NCBI GenBank assembly: GCA_905214435.1
Contig: CAJMMA010000020.1
Coordinates: forward strand, 1-29,152
DNA length: 29,152 nucleotides
Source: an uncultured bacterium
Lineage (GTDB): Bacteria > Actinomycetota > Coriobacteriia > Coriobacteriales > Coriobacteriaceae
Direction of reading: 5' to 3'
Numbering within the stretch: position 1 is the first letter of the stretch; every line of letters starts with the position of its first letter. The translations under genes were made by a program, and so were the position numbers. The notes beneath the pieces are model-generated. The model searched no databases, had not been told where the DNA came from, and worked only from the letters and a program-made list of their open reading frames with translations. This document shows, one piece after another, positions 14,728 to 23,500 of the stretch.

Positions 14728-14751
14728 ACCGCTCGGGTAAGATAGTCCGCA
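14728..14751 (+). promoter_or_regulatory. lepA promoter, probably giving leaderless mRNA
   Basis: The -10 TAAGAT (14738-14743) ends seven bases before the ATG at 14751, so transcription should begin at or next to the start codon. No Shine-Dalgarno precedes the ATG. The 12 bases ACCGCTCGGGTA (14728-14739) recur exactly in the promoter of the DnaJ-like gene at 18840. Confidence 0.6.
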
Positions 14752-16562
14752 TGAATACTTCAATTGACATTTCCCACATCCGCAACTTCTCGATCGTTGC
14801 GCACATTGACCATGGCAAGTCCACGATCAGCGACCGCATCCTCGAGCTCACCCATACCGTCGACGAGCGCGACATGGAGTCGCAGCTGCTCGACACCATG
14901 GATATCGAGCGCGAGCGCGGCATTACGATCAAGTCCAATGCCGTCCGCGTTTCCTATGACGCCGACGATGGTGAGACGTATCAGTTCAATCTGATCGATA
15001 CGCCGGGCCACGTGGACTTCACCTACGAGGTCTCGCGTTCGCTGGCTGCTTGCGAGGGTGCGGTACTCGTCGTCGACGCTACGCAGGGCGTCGAAGCGCA
15101 GACCGTCTCCAACGCGACGCTCGCCATGAACGCCAACTTGGACATTGTTCCGGCCATCAACAAGATTGACCTTCCCTCGGCGCACCCCGACGAGGTCAAG
15201 ACCGAGATCGAGGATGACCTCGCGATCCCTGCCGACGATGCCGTGTGTGTCTCGGGCAAGACCGGCGAGGGTATCCACGATCTGCTGGAGTCCATTGTCT
15301 TTTTGATCTCGCCGCCCAAGGGCGATGCGAACGCGCCGCTCAAGGCACTCATCCTGGATTCGTATTTCGACGAGTATCGCGGCGTCGTCGCCACGGTGCG
15401 CATCTTTGACGGTTCCATCAAAAAGGGCGATACCCTGCGCATGATGCAGGCAAAGGGCGACTTTTTGGTCGATGGCGTGGGCGTCAAGCGTCCCGCCGAG
15501 ACTCCGGTCGATGCGCTGACGGTCGGCGAGGTGGGCTACGTGGTCACGGGCCTGAAGGACCCCGAGGCCGTGCGCGTGGGCGATACCCTCACGTGGGCGT
15601 CGAATCCCTGCCCCGAGCCGCTTCCCGGCTACCGCGAGGCTAAGCCCATGGTCTATACGGGCCTGTTCCCGATCGATAACAAGGACTATGAGAACCTGCG
15701 TGACGCGCTCGATAAGCTGCACGTCAACGACCCGTCGTTGGTGTGGGAGCCCGAGACCTCGGTGGCGCTCGGCTTTGGCTTCCGTGTGGGCTTCCTGGGC
15801 CTGCTGCACATGGAAGTCGTCAAGGAACGCCTGGAGCGCGAGTTCAATCTGGACCTCATTGCCACGAGCCCCTCGGTTGACTATCACGTCTACAAGACTG
15901 ACGGAGAGATGATTGATGTCCGTAGCCCGCAGGATCTTCCCGAGGCCACGCGCATCGAGCGTATCGAGGAACCCTACCTCAAGGCTAAGATCATCTGCCC
16001 GCCCGAGTATACGGGTGCCGTCATGCAGCTCGCTATCGAGCACCGTGGCATTACAACCGACATGATCCATCTCACGAGCAAATCGGTCGAGATGCGCTTC
16101 GATATGCCGCTCGCCGAGCTCATCTTGGACTTCTTCGATCAGCTCAAGAGCCGCACCAAGGGCTATGCCTCGCTCGACTATGAGTTCAACGAATATCGCC
16201 CCTCTGAGCTCGTCAAGCTCGACATCCTGCTTTCGGGCGACGAGGTGGACGCGCTTTCGTTTATCGTCCATAAGGACAAGGCATATGGCCTGGCCCGTGG
16301 CCTGTGCGACAAGCTCAAGGAGATCATCCCGCGTCAGCTGTTCGAGGTGCCCATCCAGGGTGCTATCGGCAACAAGATCATCGCCCGTGCCACCGTCAAG
16401 GCGCGTCGCAAGGACGTTCTTGCTAAGTGCTACGGCGGCGATATCTCGCGTAAGCGCAAGCTGCTCGAGAAGCAGAAAGAGGGCAAGAAGCGCATGAAGG
16501 CCATCGGATCGGTCGAGGTCCCGCAGGAGGCCTTTATGGCGATCCTCAAGGTGGACGAGTAG
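14751..16562 (+). CDS. lepA: Elongation factor 4 (LepA)
   Basis: LepA is a ribosome-dependent GTPase related to EF-G that acts in initiation or in back-translocation under stress. The 603-residue protein has G1 AHIDHGKS at 17-24, RGITIKSNAV (switch), G3 DTPGH at 83-87 and G4 NKID at 137-140, then EF-G-like domains II, III and V and the LepA-specific C-terminal domain rich in Lys/Arg (KARRKDVLAKCYGGDISRKRKLLEKQ region, about 546-575). Full length. The start is ATG 14751 without a ribosome-binding site, consistent with leaderless translation. It leads the lepA-dusB-hemW unit. Confidence 0.97.
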   Translation: MNTSIDISHIRNFSIVAHIDHGKSTISDRILELTHTVDERDMESQLLDTMDIERERGITIKSNAVRVSYDADDGETYQFNLIDTPGHVDFTYEVSRSLAACEGAVLVVDATQGVEAQTVSNATLAMNANLDIVPAINKIDLPSAHPDEVKTEIEDDLAIPADDAVCVSGKTGEGIHDLLESIVFLISPPKGDANAPLKALILDSYFDEYRGVVATVRIFDGSIKKGDTLRMMQAKGDFLVDGVGVKRPAETPVDALTVGEVGYVVTGLKDPEAVRVGDTLTWASNPCPEPLPGYREAKPMVYTGLFPIDNKDYENLRDALDKLHVNDPSLVWEPETSVALGFGFRVGFLGLLHMEVVKERLEREFNLDLIATSPSVDYHVYKTDGEMIDVRSPQDLPEATRIERIEEPYLKAKIICPPEYTGAVMQLAIEHRGITTDMIHLTSKSVEMRFDMPLAELILDFFDQLKSRTKGYASLDYEFNEYRPSELVKLDILLSGDEVDALSFIVHKDKAYGLARGLCDKLKEIIPRQLFEVPIQGAIGNKIIARATVKARRKDVLAKCYGGDISRKRKLLEKQKEGKKRMKAIGSVEVPQEAFMAILKVDE

Positions 16563-16566
16563 GTCT

Positions 16567-17610
16567 ATGGCGCTTTCTGAATACAGCAAGCGGCTGCTGG
16601 GCGCCTATGCCGAGCAGCCGTTCCTTATGGCTCCCATGGCGGGCGTGACCGACCCTGCCTACCGCATCATGTGCCGCCGCCGCGGTGCCAACCTTGCCTA
16701 CAGCGAGATGGTGAGCGTGGCGGGCCTTGCCTATGCCAGCAACAAGACCTGGCGCCTGGTGCTACCGGCCGACGAGGAGCAGCAGATTTGCGTGCAGCTC
16801 TTTGGCTCCAAGCCCGAGCAGTTTGCGAGCGCCGTCGTCGCCGTCGAGGAGCGCGTTGGCGATCGCCTGTCGCTCATCGATATCAATATGGCATGCCCCG
16901 CCCGCAAGGTTGTCACCAAGGGCGAGGGTTCGGCGCTCATGCGCACGCCCGACCTGGCGGAGAAGATCGTCGAGGCCACGGTTGGCGCGGCGCACGTGCC
17001 CGTGACCGTCAAGATTCGCAAGGGCTTTTATGCCGAGGACCGCAATGCCGCGACATTTGCCCAGATGCTTGAGAGTGCAGGGGCTGCCGCAGTCGCCGTG
17101 CATGGTCGTTGCGCCACGCAGCTCTACACGGGCCAGGCCGATTGGTCGGTCGTCGATGAGGTTGCCGACGCTGTCGAGATTCCCGTGATTGGTTCGGGCG
17201 ATGTGTTCTCGGCCGAGGACGCTGCTGAGCATCTGCACGGCTCGGGTGCCAGCGCGGTGTTTATCGCGCGCGGCATCTACGGCAATCCGTGGGTGTTCGG
17301 CGATGCCCGAGCCCTTGCACTCGATGGCACGCCGGTTCCTTCTCGCTCCTCGGTCGAGCGCCTGGAGGCTCTGCGCGAGCACCTGACGTTGACGCACGAG
17401 CTTCTGCCGCTCATGTCGCGTGCTCGCACGTACGCAAGCTGGTACTTAAAGGGCATGCCCCATGCCGCCGCCTGGCGCGCTCAGGTGGTGCGTTGCTCTA
17501 CGTACGAGGAGTTTATGGCGCTGGTCGATGATATCGAGCGCGACGTGGTGGCCTGCGAGGCCGCGCTTGCCGCCGGCGAGTCGGTGCCTGCTCATCCGCT
17601 GGAGGCCTAA
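16567..17610 (+). CDS. dusB: tRNA-dihydrouridine synthase, DusB type
   Basis: This FMN enzyme reduces uridines in the tRNA D-loop. The 347-residue protein has MAPMAGVTDPAYR at 21-33, the catalytic Cys110 in DINMACP, VKIRKGF, HGRCATQLYTGQADW and GSGDVFSAEDA (FMN-phosphate loop). DINMACP replaces the common DINMGCP, a mild change. It starts four bases after lepA with AAGGTGG upstream. The subfamily letter is inferred from overall pattern. Confidence 0.92.
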   Translation: MALSEYSKRLLGAYAEQPFLMAPMAGVTDPAYRIMCRRRGANLAYSEMVSVAGLAYASNKTWRLVLPADEEQQICVQLFGSKPEQFASAVVAVEERVGDRLSLIDINMACPARKVVTKGEGSALMRTPDLAEKIVEATVGAAHVPVTVKIRKGFYAEDRNAATFAQMLESAGAAAVAVHGRCATQLYTGQADWSVVDEVADAVEIPVIGSGDVFSAEDAAEHLHGSGASAVFIARGIYGNPWVFGDARALALDGTPVPSRSSVERLEALREHLTLTHELLPLMSRARTYASWYLKGMPHAAAWRAQVVRCSTYEEFMALVDDIERDVVACEAALAAGESVPAHPLEA

Positions 17611-17612
17611 CG

Positions 17613-18839
17613 GTGGCCGTTACCGCGCTGTACGTGCACGTGCCGTTTTGCGCTCAAAAGTGCCGGTACTGCGACTTTGACTCGCGCAGCTTTGCTGCGT
17701 GTGATTTGGATGCCGCGCTTGATTCCTATTTTGAGCAGTTGTATGCGCGCCTCGATTCCTTTGGCGACGCCGGGGCGCTTGCGCAGGTCCGCACGGTCTA
17801 TACTGGCGGCGGCACGCCATCGCTGGCAGGGGAGCGCTTGGTGGAACTTGCCCGGCGTATCTCCATGTGGTGCAAACCCGTTGAATTTACTTGCGAAGCC
17901 AATCCTGAGTCCCTGACCGCTGAGCTCGCCACCGCGCTTGCCGAGGCGGGTGTCACGCGCATCTCTCTGGGCGTGCAAACCCTCGATAACGCCGAACTTA
18001 CTGCCATCGGCCGTATTCACGATGCCGATCGGGCGCTCGCCGCCATCGCGACGGTCAAGAACGCTGGGCTTGATGTGTCGTGCGACCTTATGTGCGGACT
18101 TCCCGGGCAGACCGCAGCGAGTTGGAAGCGCACGCTCGATGGCGTGCTGGTGGCGGCCCCGCATCATGTGTCGGTCTACCCGCTCACGCTTGAGGAGGGG
18201 ACGCCCCTTTATCGCATGGCGCGCCGCGACGAGTCGCTCGAGCCCGACGAGGATTTTCAGGCTTCGTGCATGGACTTGGCACGCGAGCTCCTGGGTGCCG
18301 CCGGCTATCACCCGTATGAGGTGGCGAGCTACGCGCTCGACGGCCATGAGTGCGCCCATAACATTGCCTACTGGACCGGACGGGGCTATCTGGGCCTGGG
18401 TCGTTCTGCCGCGGGCATGCTCGACGCCGAGGATTTCGACCGTCTCGCAGGTTTGTTCCCCGGCGTGTCTTCTCGAGGCGATGCGTACCGCGTGCGTCTG
18501 GTGCAACGTGACGATGACGCGATGGCGTTCGAGACCGAATATCTGTCGCAGCGCGAGGCTGCGGCTGAAGACCTGATGCTCGCTTGTCGCATGACGCGCG
18601 GTGTCGCGTCCGACCTGTTGGTTCGTGCAGCTTTCGTCATCCCAACGGGCGAGTTGGCAGCTGCCTGCGATCACGCGCTCGAATTGGGACTTGCCACGTG
18701 GGTGCCCGAGGCGCTCGGGGCCCATGAGGGATCCTTCACTTCGGCAGATGTCGTCGCAGGCCGCGCCCGTTTAGCGCCGACACACCTAGGTTGGCTCGAT
18801 GGAAATGTTCTGTTCGAGCTGTTTTGGGGTCTAGCATAG
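17613..18839 (+). CDS. hemW: Radical SAM heme chaperone HemW
   Basis: HemW binds heme and a [4Fe-4S] cluster and is thought to deliver heme to respiratory enzymes; it is often misnamed HemN, the coproporphyrinogen dehydrogenase. The 408-residue protein has YVHVPFCAQKCRYCDF with Cys13, Cys17 and Cys20. The F after CD, instead of the C found in true HemN, marks HemW. GGGTPS and CEANPESL follow, and a C-terminal HemN_C-like domain ends in the LGWLDGNVLF segment. GTG 17613 follows dusB by two bases and has GGAGG upstream. Confidence 0.92.
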   Translation: MAVTALYVHVPFCAQKCRYCDFDSRSFAACDLDAALDSYFEQLYARLDSFGDAGALAQVRTVYTGGGTPSLAGERLVELARRISMWCKPVEFTCEANPESLTAELATALAEAGVTRISLGVQTLDNAELTAIGRIHDADRALAAIATVKNAGLDVSCDLMCGLPGQTAASWKRTLDGVLVAAPHHVSVYPLTLEEGTPLYRMARRDESLEPDEDFQASCMDLARELLGAAGYHPYEVASYALDGHECAHNIAYWTGRGYLGLGRSAAGMLDAEDFDRLAGLFPGVSSRGDAYRVRLVQRDDDAMAFETEYLSQREAAAEDLMLACRMTRGVASDLLVRAAFVIPTGELAAACDHALELGLATWVPEALGAHEGSFTSADVVAGRARLAPTHLGWLDGNVLFELFWGLA

Positions 18840-18862
18840 ACCGCTCGGGTAGAATTACCGCA
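18840..18862 (+). promoter_or_regulatory. Promoter of the DnaJ-like gene
   Basis: The -10 TAGAAT (18850-18855) sits in GGTAGAATTACC and is preceded by ACCGCTCGGGTA (18840-18851), identical to the lepA promoter. No CIRCE or HAIR heat-shock operator is seen. Confidence 0.55.
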
Positions 18863-18897
18863 ATATATACGCTGCTTTGAGCAGGAGGTTGCCGCGC

Positions 18898-20001
18898 ATG
18901 GCGACGATGAACGAAAAAGATTACTACGAGATTCTGGGTGTCTCCAAGGACGCCACCTCGCGTGATATTCAAAAGGCCTTCCAGCAAAAGGCCCGCAAGC
19001 TCCATCCGGACGTCAACAAAGAGCCGGATGCCGAGGAAAAGTTTAAAGAGGTTTCCGAGGCCTACGCCGTGCTTTCGGACGAGCAGAAGCGTTCGCGCTA
19101 CGACGCCATGCGTTCGGGCAACCCCTTCGCCGGCGCTCCTACGGCTTCGCCCTATGGCGGCGGCTACGCCGGCAGCGCGGGCTATGGCAATCCCTTTGAG
19201 GGCGGTTTTCCCTTTGGTGGAGCCTGGGGCCAGCCGCGTCGCGGGCAGGCTGCCTACAATCCCGAGAACGGCGCCAACGTGGTCGTCGATATCAAACTCG
19301 ACGCCAAGGAGGCAAAGGGCGGTGCCCGCAAGACCGTCCGCTACACGCGCTTCGATACCTGTAACAACTGCGGCGGTTCGGGCTCTGTCTCCTCCGAGCA
19401 TGCCCATACCTGCCCAAGCTGTGGCGGCCGCGGCCATATCGACGTCGACCTGTCCTTCCTGTTTGGTGCGGGCACGTTCCAGTCGGTCTGCCCCGAGTGC
19501 GGCGGTTCCGGTAAGGTCGTGGCCGACCCCTGCCCTGATTGCGGCGGCAGCGGTCGTACTCGCGTAACCTCCGAGCAGACGATTGAGTTTCCTGCCGGCA
19601 CGCACGATGGCGACGAGGTCCGCATTGGCGGCATGGGTCATGCTGGCACCAACGGTGCCGCGGGCGGCGATCTGGTCGGCCGCGCCCATGTTGAGGCCGA
19701 GCGCTTGGAAGGCAAAGCTCGTACCGGTTTTTACCTGATGGGCATCGTGGCGCCGTTTTTGGTACTCTCGGCCATCTCGGGCGTGTTCTCGGCCTTTGCC
19801 GTGATGTGCTTTATTCCGTTTGCCATGGGCCTGTTCATGGTGCTTTCGGACGGCGTGCTTCATCGCAGCCTGCTGTGGTGGAAGCGCGGCGCGATGCAGT
19901 TTGCCAACGGTTTTGCCAACGGCTTCATGTTCGCGCTCGTGTCGGTTTGGTTCGCGAGCTGCTCGCAACGGGCCATGCTTTCGCCGTACCAAATGCAATA
20001 A
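18898..20001 (+). CDS. Membrane-anchored DnaJ-like protein with zinc fingers
   Basis: This 367-residue protein starts like DnaJ and ends as a membrane protein. In order: a J-domain with HPD at 36-38 (about 8-70), a Gly/Phe-rich linker (about 74-118), the first part of the client-binding domain, a complete zinc-finger domain with four CxxCxGxG repeats (Cys155/158, 172/175, 198/201, 212/215), a short stretch to about 265, and then two or three hydrophobic segments (about 279-298, 299-318, 337-355). The second client-binding domain and the dimer helices of normal DnaJ are missing. ATG 18898 has AGGAGG nine bases upstream; ATG 18907 is an alternative. It should recruit DnaK to the inner membrane (inference). 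A complete DnaJ follows immediately. Confidence 0.85.
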   Translation: MATMNEKDYYEILGVSKDATSRDIQKAFQQKARKLHPDVNKEPDAEEKFKEVSEAYAVLSDEQKRSRYDAMRSGNPFAGAPTASPYGGGYAGSAGYGNPFEGGFPFGGAWGQPRRGQAAYNPENGANVVVDIKLDAKEAKGGARKTVRYTRFDTCNNCGGSGSVSSEHAHTCPSCGGRGHIDVDLSFLFGAGTFQSVCPECGGSGKVVADPCPDCGGSGRTRVTSEQTIEFPAGTHDGDEVRIGGMGHAGTNGAAGGDLVGRAHVEAERLEGKARTGFYLMGIVAPFLVLSAISGVFSAFAVMCFIPFAMGLFMVLSDGVLHRSLLWWKRGAMQFANGFANGFMFALVSVWFASCSQRAMLSPYQMQ

Positions 20002-20034
20002 CATCAAACCCTCTGTTTGCGGTCGGCCCTGCTT

Positions 20035-20043
20035 GGGTATAGG
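20035..20043 (+). promoter_or_regulatory. Candidate dnaJ -10 element
   Basis: TTGGGTATAGG gives a -10-like TATAGG at 20038-20043 with the same GGG extension as other promoters here. The -35 is not evident. It would let dnaJ be made apart from the upstream DnaJ-like gene. Confidence 0.35.
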
Positions 20044-20082
20044 ACGCACTGTGACAATAATGAAAGTCGGAAGGATTCGGTC

Positions 20083-21231
20083 GTGTCGGAAAATAGGGAT
20101 TACTACGAGGTGCTTGGCGTCGACAGGGATGCCGACGCGCGGACGATTAAGCGTGCGTTTCTAAAGAAGGCCCGTACCGTACATCCGGATGTTTCGGACG
20201 ACCCCGAGGCCGAGGCCAAGTTCAAGGAGCTCAACGAGGCCTATTCCGTTCTTTCCGATGAGCAGAAGCGTGCTAACTACGACCGTTACGGCACTGCCGA
20301 CGGCCCTGGTGGTTCGGGCTACGTCGATATCAACGATATCTTTGGTGGCATGGGCATGGACGACTTGTTCTCGTCGTTCTTTGGCGGCGGTGCCGGCGGT
20401 GGCGCCCGCAGCCGTCGTGAGCGTCGTCGCGGACGTGACATGGCCATCTCGCTTTCGGTGACGCTCGAGGAGGCGGCGCTCGGCTGCAAAAAGACGATCA
20501 GCTATGATCGCCTTGCTCCTTGCGAGGACTGCAACGGTACCGGTAGGGCCGAGGGTGCACAGGAAAAGCAGTGCAGTCGCTGCCACGGTACGGGCTACGT
20601 CACGACGGTTCAGCGATCGTTTTTGGGCCAGGTTCAGTCTTCCTCGCCTTGCCCCGACTGCCATGGCGAGGGCACGGTTATCGACCATCCCTGCGAGACC
20701 TGCGACGGTCAGGGCCGCACGCCTTCGCACGAAAAGATCGACATCGATATTCCCGCCGGCGTTTCGACCGGTCGCCAGCTGCGTGTGAGCGGCTTTGGCG
20801 AGGCCGGCCTTCGCGGCGAGCCTTCGGGTGACCTGATTGTCAACGTGCGCGTTGCCGACCATGAGCGCTTTAAGCGCAACAGTGACGACCTGTACCTGGT
20901 GAGCGATATCTCGATTGCGCAGGCTGCGCTCGGCTGCGAGATCGAGGTCGAGGGCATTATGCCCGACGAGGTCGTTAAGGTGACGGTTCCCGCCGGCGCC
21001 CAGTACGGCGACACCGTGAGCGTCAATAATTACGGCATGCCGCGCATTGGCGGTGGCGGTTCGCGTGGCCGCCTGATCGTGCAACTGCGCGTGGTCGTTC
21101 CCACCAATCTTTCCAATAAGCAACGCGAGCTGCTCCGTGCTTTTGCCGACGAGATGGGCGATGACGTCGCTTCCGGTAAGAAGTCGGTGACCGACCGTAT
21201 TAAGAGTGCCCTCGACGATATCCTCGATTAA
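20083..21231 (+). CDS. dnaJ: Chaperone DnaJ (type I Hsp40)
   Basis: DnaJ delivers unfolded clients to DnaK and stimulates its ATPase. The 382-residue protein has a J-domain with HPD at 34-36, a Gly-rich linker (about 72-108), four CxxCxGxG zinc motifs (Cys147/150, 164/167, 190/193, 204/207), both C-terminal client domains and a C-terminal dimerisation region. It starts at GTG 20083 with GGAAGG eight bases upstream; an in-frame ATG at 20017 would add 22 unrelated residues. dnaK, grpE and hrcA are not in the window. The stop leads into the mtaB ribosome site. Confidence 0.95.
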   Translation: MSENRDYYEVLGVDRDADARTIKRAFLKKARTVHPDVSDDPEAEAKFKELNEAYSVLSDEQKRANYDRYGTADGPGGSGYVDINDIFGGMGMDDLFSSFFGGGAGGGARSRRERRRGRDMAISLSVTLEEAALGCKKTISYDRLAPCEDCNGTGRAEGAQEKQCSRCHGTGYVTTVQRSFLGQVQSSSPCPDCHGEGTVIDHPCETCDGQGRTPSHEKIDIDIPAGVSTGRQLRVSGFGEAGLRGEPSGDLIVNVRVADHERFKRNSDDLYLVSDISIAQAALGCEIEVEGIMPDEVVKVTVPAGAQYGDTVSVNNYGMPRIGGGGSRGRLIVQLRVVVPTNLSNKQRELLRAFADEMGDDVASGKKSVTDRIKSALDDILD

Positions 21232-21240
21232 GGAGCCCGC

Positions 21241-22533
21241 GTGCTCGCACCCCATATTTCCGTCGTCAACCTCGGCTGCCGTGTCAACCGGGTTGAGTCT
21301 GACCGTATCACTGCCGATCTTATGCGCCTGGGCTTTGCTATTGTGGAGCCCCAGGATGCCGATTTGATCGTCATTAACACCTGTGCCGTTACGGGCGAGG
21401 CCGAGGCCAAGACCCGTAAGGCCGTCCGTCATGCGCTGGCCCATCCAAATGAGCCCTATGTGCTCGTGACCGGTTGCGTGGTCAATTTGCATCCCGAGGA
21501 GCTGTTGGAGCTTTCGGATCGCGTGATCGCCGAGCCGTCCAAGATCGATGTCGCCGAACGTGTCTGCGAGGTGCTGGGCGTTGAGTCCGATAGCGTTCCC
21601 GCCTGCAGCGATGGCGAGGTGGTCGATGCGCTCGGTCGCTCTCGCCTGGGCGTGAAGATCCAGGACGGCTGCAACCATCGCTGCACCTATTGCATTGTGT
21701 GGAAGGCGCGCGGCCCCGAGCGCTCCGTGCCTGTCGAGTCCGTGCTTGAGCAAGTTCGCGAGGCCCAGGAGGCCGGCGTGCCCGAGGTGGTGCTGACCGG
21801 TGTGAACCTGGGTGCCTACGATGGCAAGAGCGCGACCGACGAGCATGTCGAAATCGATGAGCTGCTCGAGGCCATCATGGAGCGCACGACTATTGCGCAT
21901 GTGCGCATTTCCTCGGTCGAACCCATGGATATCTCTGAGCGCCTGCTTAAGGTTATGGCGCGCTATCCGCAGCGTATTGCCCCGTTTTTGCACCTGCCCG
22001 TGCAGTCCGGCTGTACGGCGACGCTGCATCGCATGGGTCGTCCCTATAGTGCCGAGGCCTTTGAGGACACGGTGCGCATGATTCGCGCCATCCTGCCGCA
22101 GGCGTCTCTTTCGTGCGACGTCATCGTCGGTTTTCCTGGTGAGACGGACGAGGAGTTCGAGGAGTCGCTGGCGCTGTGCCGCCGTGTGGGTTTCTCGCGT
22201 ATGCACGTGTTCCGCTATAGCAAGCGTCCCGGTACCCTTGCTGCCGACATGCCCGACCAGGTGCCGCCCGAGGTTATGGCCGAGCGCAGCCGTCGTATGC
22301 GAGACACGGCGCAGGAGCTCGCTATTGCCGATGCTCGTCGTCGCGTGGGCACTGTCGAGCGTGCCGTGCTCGAGTATGGTGACAGCCTGACGCTCGGTTC
22401 GTTCCATCATGCCCGTCTTGACGATACCTGTGGACTTACAGCCCCGTGCCTGCTCGATGTTGCTATCATCGGAGTCGATGATTCCGGCTTGGTCCATGCG
22501 CGCAGGGAGGTCCATGGAAGCCTCGAAGATTAG
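21241..22533 (+). CDS. mtaB: tRNA t6A methylthiotransferase MtaB
   Basis: MtaB converts t6A37 to ms2t6A37 in tRNAs by radical SAM chemistry. The 430-residue protein has the N-terminal [4Fe-4S] ligands Cys13, Cys48 and Cys79, and the radical SAM triad Cys144, Cys148 and Cys151 in DGCNHRCTYC. The segments RISSVEP, PFLHLPVQSG and DVIVGFPGETDEEF follow. The C-terminal TRAM domain is present but poorly conserved. GTG 21241 has GGAG six bases upstream, overlapping the dnaJ stop. The last 20 bases overlap phoH. Confidence 0.92.
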   Translation: MLAPHISVVNLGCRVNRVESDRITADLMRLGFAIVEPQDADLIVINTCAVTGEAEAKTRKAVRHALAHPNEPYVLVTGCVVNLHPEELLELSDRVIAEPSKIDVAERVCEVLGVESDSVPACSDGEVVDALGRSRLGVKIQDGCNHRCTYCIVWKARGPERSVPVESVLEQVREAQEAGVPEVVLTGVNLGAYDGKSATDEHVEIDELLEAIMERTTIAHVRISSVEPMDISERLLKVMARYPQRIAPFLHLPVQSGCTATLHRMGRPYSAEAFEDTVRMIRAILPQASLSCDVIVGFPGETDEEFEESLALCRRVGFSRMHVFRYSKRPGTLAADMPDQVPPEVMAERSRRMRDTAQELAIADARRRVGTVERAVLEYGDSLTLGSFHHARLDDTCGLTAPCLLDVAIIGVDDSGLVHARREVHGSLED

Positions 22534-23500
22534 ACTTACCGTTCCCGAGGGAGTTGATCCCTCGCGTGTTTTGGGCGCCGGCGACGGCGTCCTTCGTGCA
22601 CTCGAGAGCTTGGTTCGCGCCCATGTGGTTGCGCGCGGTGACCAGATTGCCGTGAGCGGCGACCCGGACGAGGTCGAGCTCGTGGCGCGCTTTTTCGAAC
22701 ATGCTTTTCGCGAGGCGGCGGCCGGCCGTACCCTTTCTGCCGACGATGTCTCGCGTTGCCTGGCCGTCTTGCGCGACGGCGAGCATGATGCCTCGTCGCT
22801 GCGCGATGACGTGCTGCTGTCGTATCGCGGCCGCGTCATTCGTCCCAAGACGCTCGGCCAAAAGCGCTATGTTGACGCCATCCGTTCGCATACCATCACG
22901 TTTGGCCTGGGCCCCGCCGGTACCGGTAAGACCTATCTGGCCATGGCGCTCGCCGTCGCCGCGCTCAAGCGCCACGAGGTGGGCCGCCTGGTCCTTACGC
23001 GGCCCGTTGTCGAGGCGGGGGAGAATTTGGGCTTTTTGCCCGGCACGCTCGAGGAAAAGATCGACCCTTACATGCGTCCGCTCTACGACGCCCTGTTTGA
23101 CATGATGGACCGTGAGCGTACCGATGAGCTCATGGAGCGTGGCGTGATCGAGATCGCCCCGCTCGCCTACATGCGCGGTCGAACACTGAGCGACGCCTTC
23201 GTGGTACTCGACGAGGCGCAAAACACGACGCCCGAGCAGATGAAGATGTTCTTGACGCGTCTGGGTTTTAACTCCAAGTTCGTGATTACCGGTGATCTGA
23301 GCCAGCGCGACCTGGTGGGTCGTCGTGGTGGCTTGGCGGATGTCGAGAAGATTTTGGGCCGTGTCGACGATGTGGCGTTTGCACACCTGGAGCGCGCCGA
23401 TGTGGTGCGCCATGCCCTGGTGGGTCGTATCGTCGAGGCATACGATGCTTATGATGACGTGCGTGAGCAGCGCTCGCGCGACCGAAAGGAGTCCCGTTGA
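22514..23500 (+). CDS. phoH: PhoH-like ATPase
   Basis: This is a cytosolic P-loop ATPase of the PhoH/YbeZ type, thought to act with YbeY in RNA metabolism. The 328-residue protein has an N-terminal KH-like region (about 1-105), KTLGQKRYVDAIR, Walker A GPAGTGKT at 133-140 and Walker B VVLDEAQN, then TRLGFNSKFVITGDLSQ. ATG 22514 lies inside mtaB behind GGGAGG, giving a 20-base overlap. Its stop overlaps the ybeY start. Confidence 0.94.
   Translation: MEASKIRLTVPEGVDPSRVLGAGDGVLRALESLVRAHVVARGDQIAVSGDPDEVELVARFFEHAFREAAAGRTLSADDVSRCLAVLRDGEHDASSLRDDVLLSYRGRVIRPKTLGQKRYVDAIRSHTITFGLGPAGTGKTYLAMALAVAALKRHEVGRLVLTRPVVEAGENLGFLPGTLEEKIDPYMRPLYDALFDMMDRERTDELMERGVIEIAPLAYMRGRTLSDAFVVLDEAQNTTPEQMKMFLTRLGFNSKFVITGDLSQRDLVGRRGGLADVEKILGRVDDVAFAHLERADVVRHALVGRIVEAYDAYDDVREQRSRDRKESR

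Noticed and set aside
14760..16589. Long - strand frame (609 codons) opposite lepA
   Set aside because: It mirrors the conserved lepA gene and is explained by its codon bias.
18840..18897. CIRCE or HAIR heat-shock operator before the DnaJ-like gene
   Set aside because: Neither TTAGCACTC/GAGTGCTAA nor CTTGAGT/ACTCAAG is present in the gap.
20161..22848. Very long - strand frame (about 895 codons) opposite dnaJ, mtaB and phoH
   Set aside because: It crosses three well-supported + strand genes and arises from GC-rich codon bias; its composition is that of an antisense shadow, with no domain motif.
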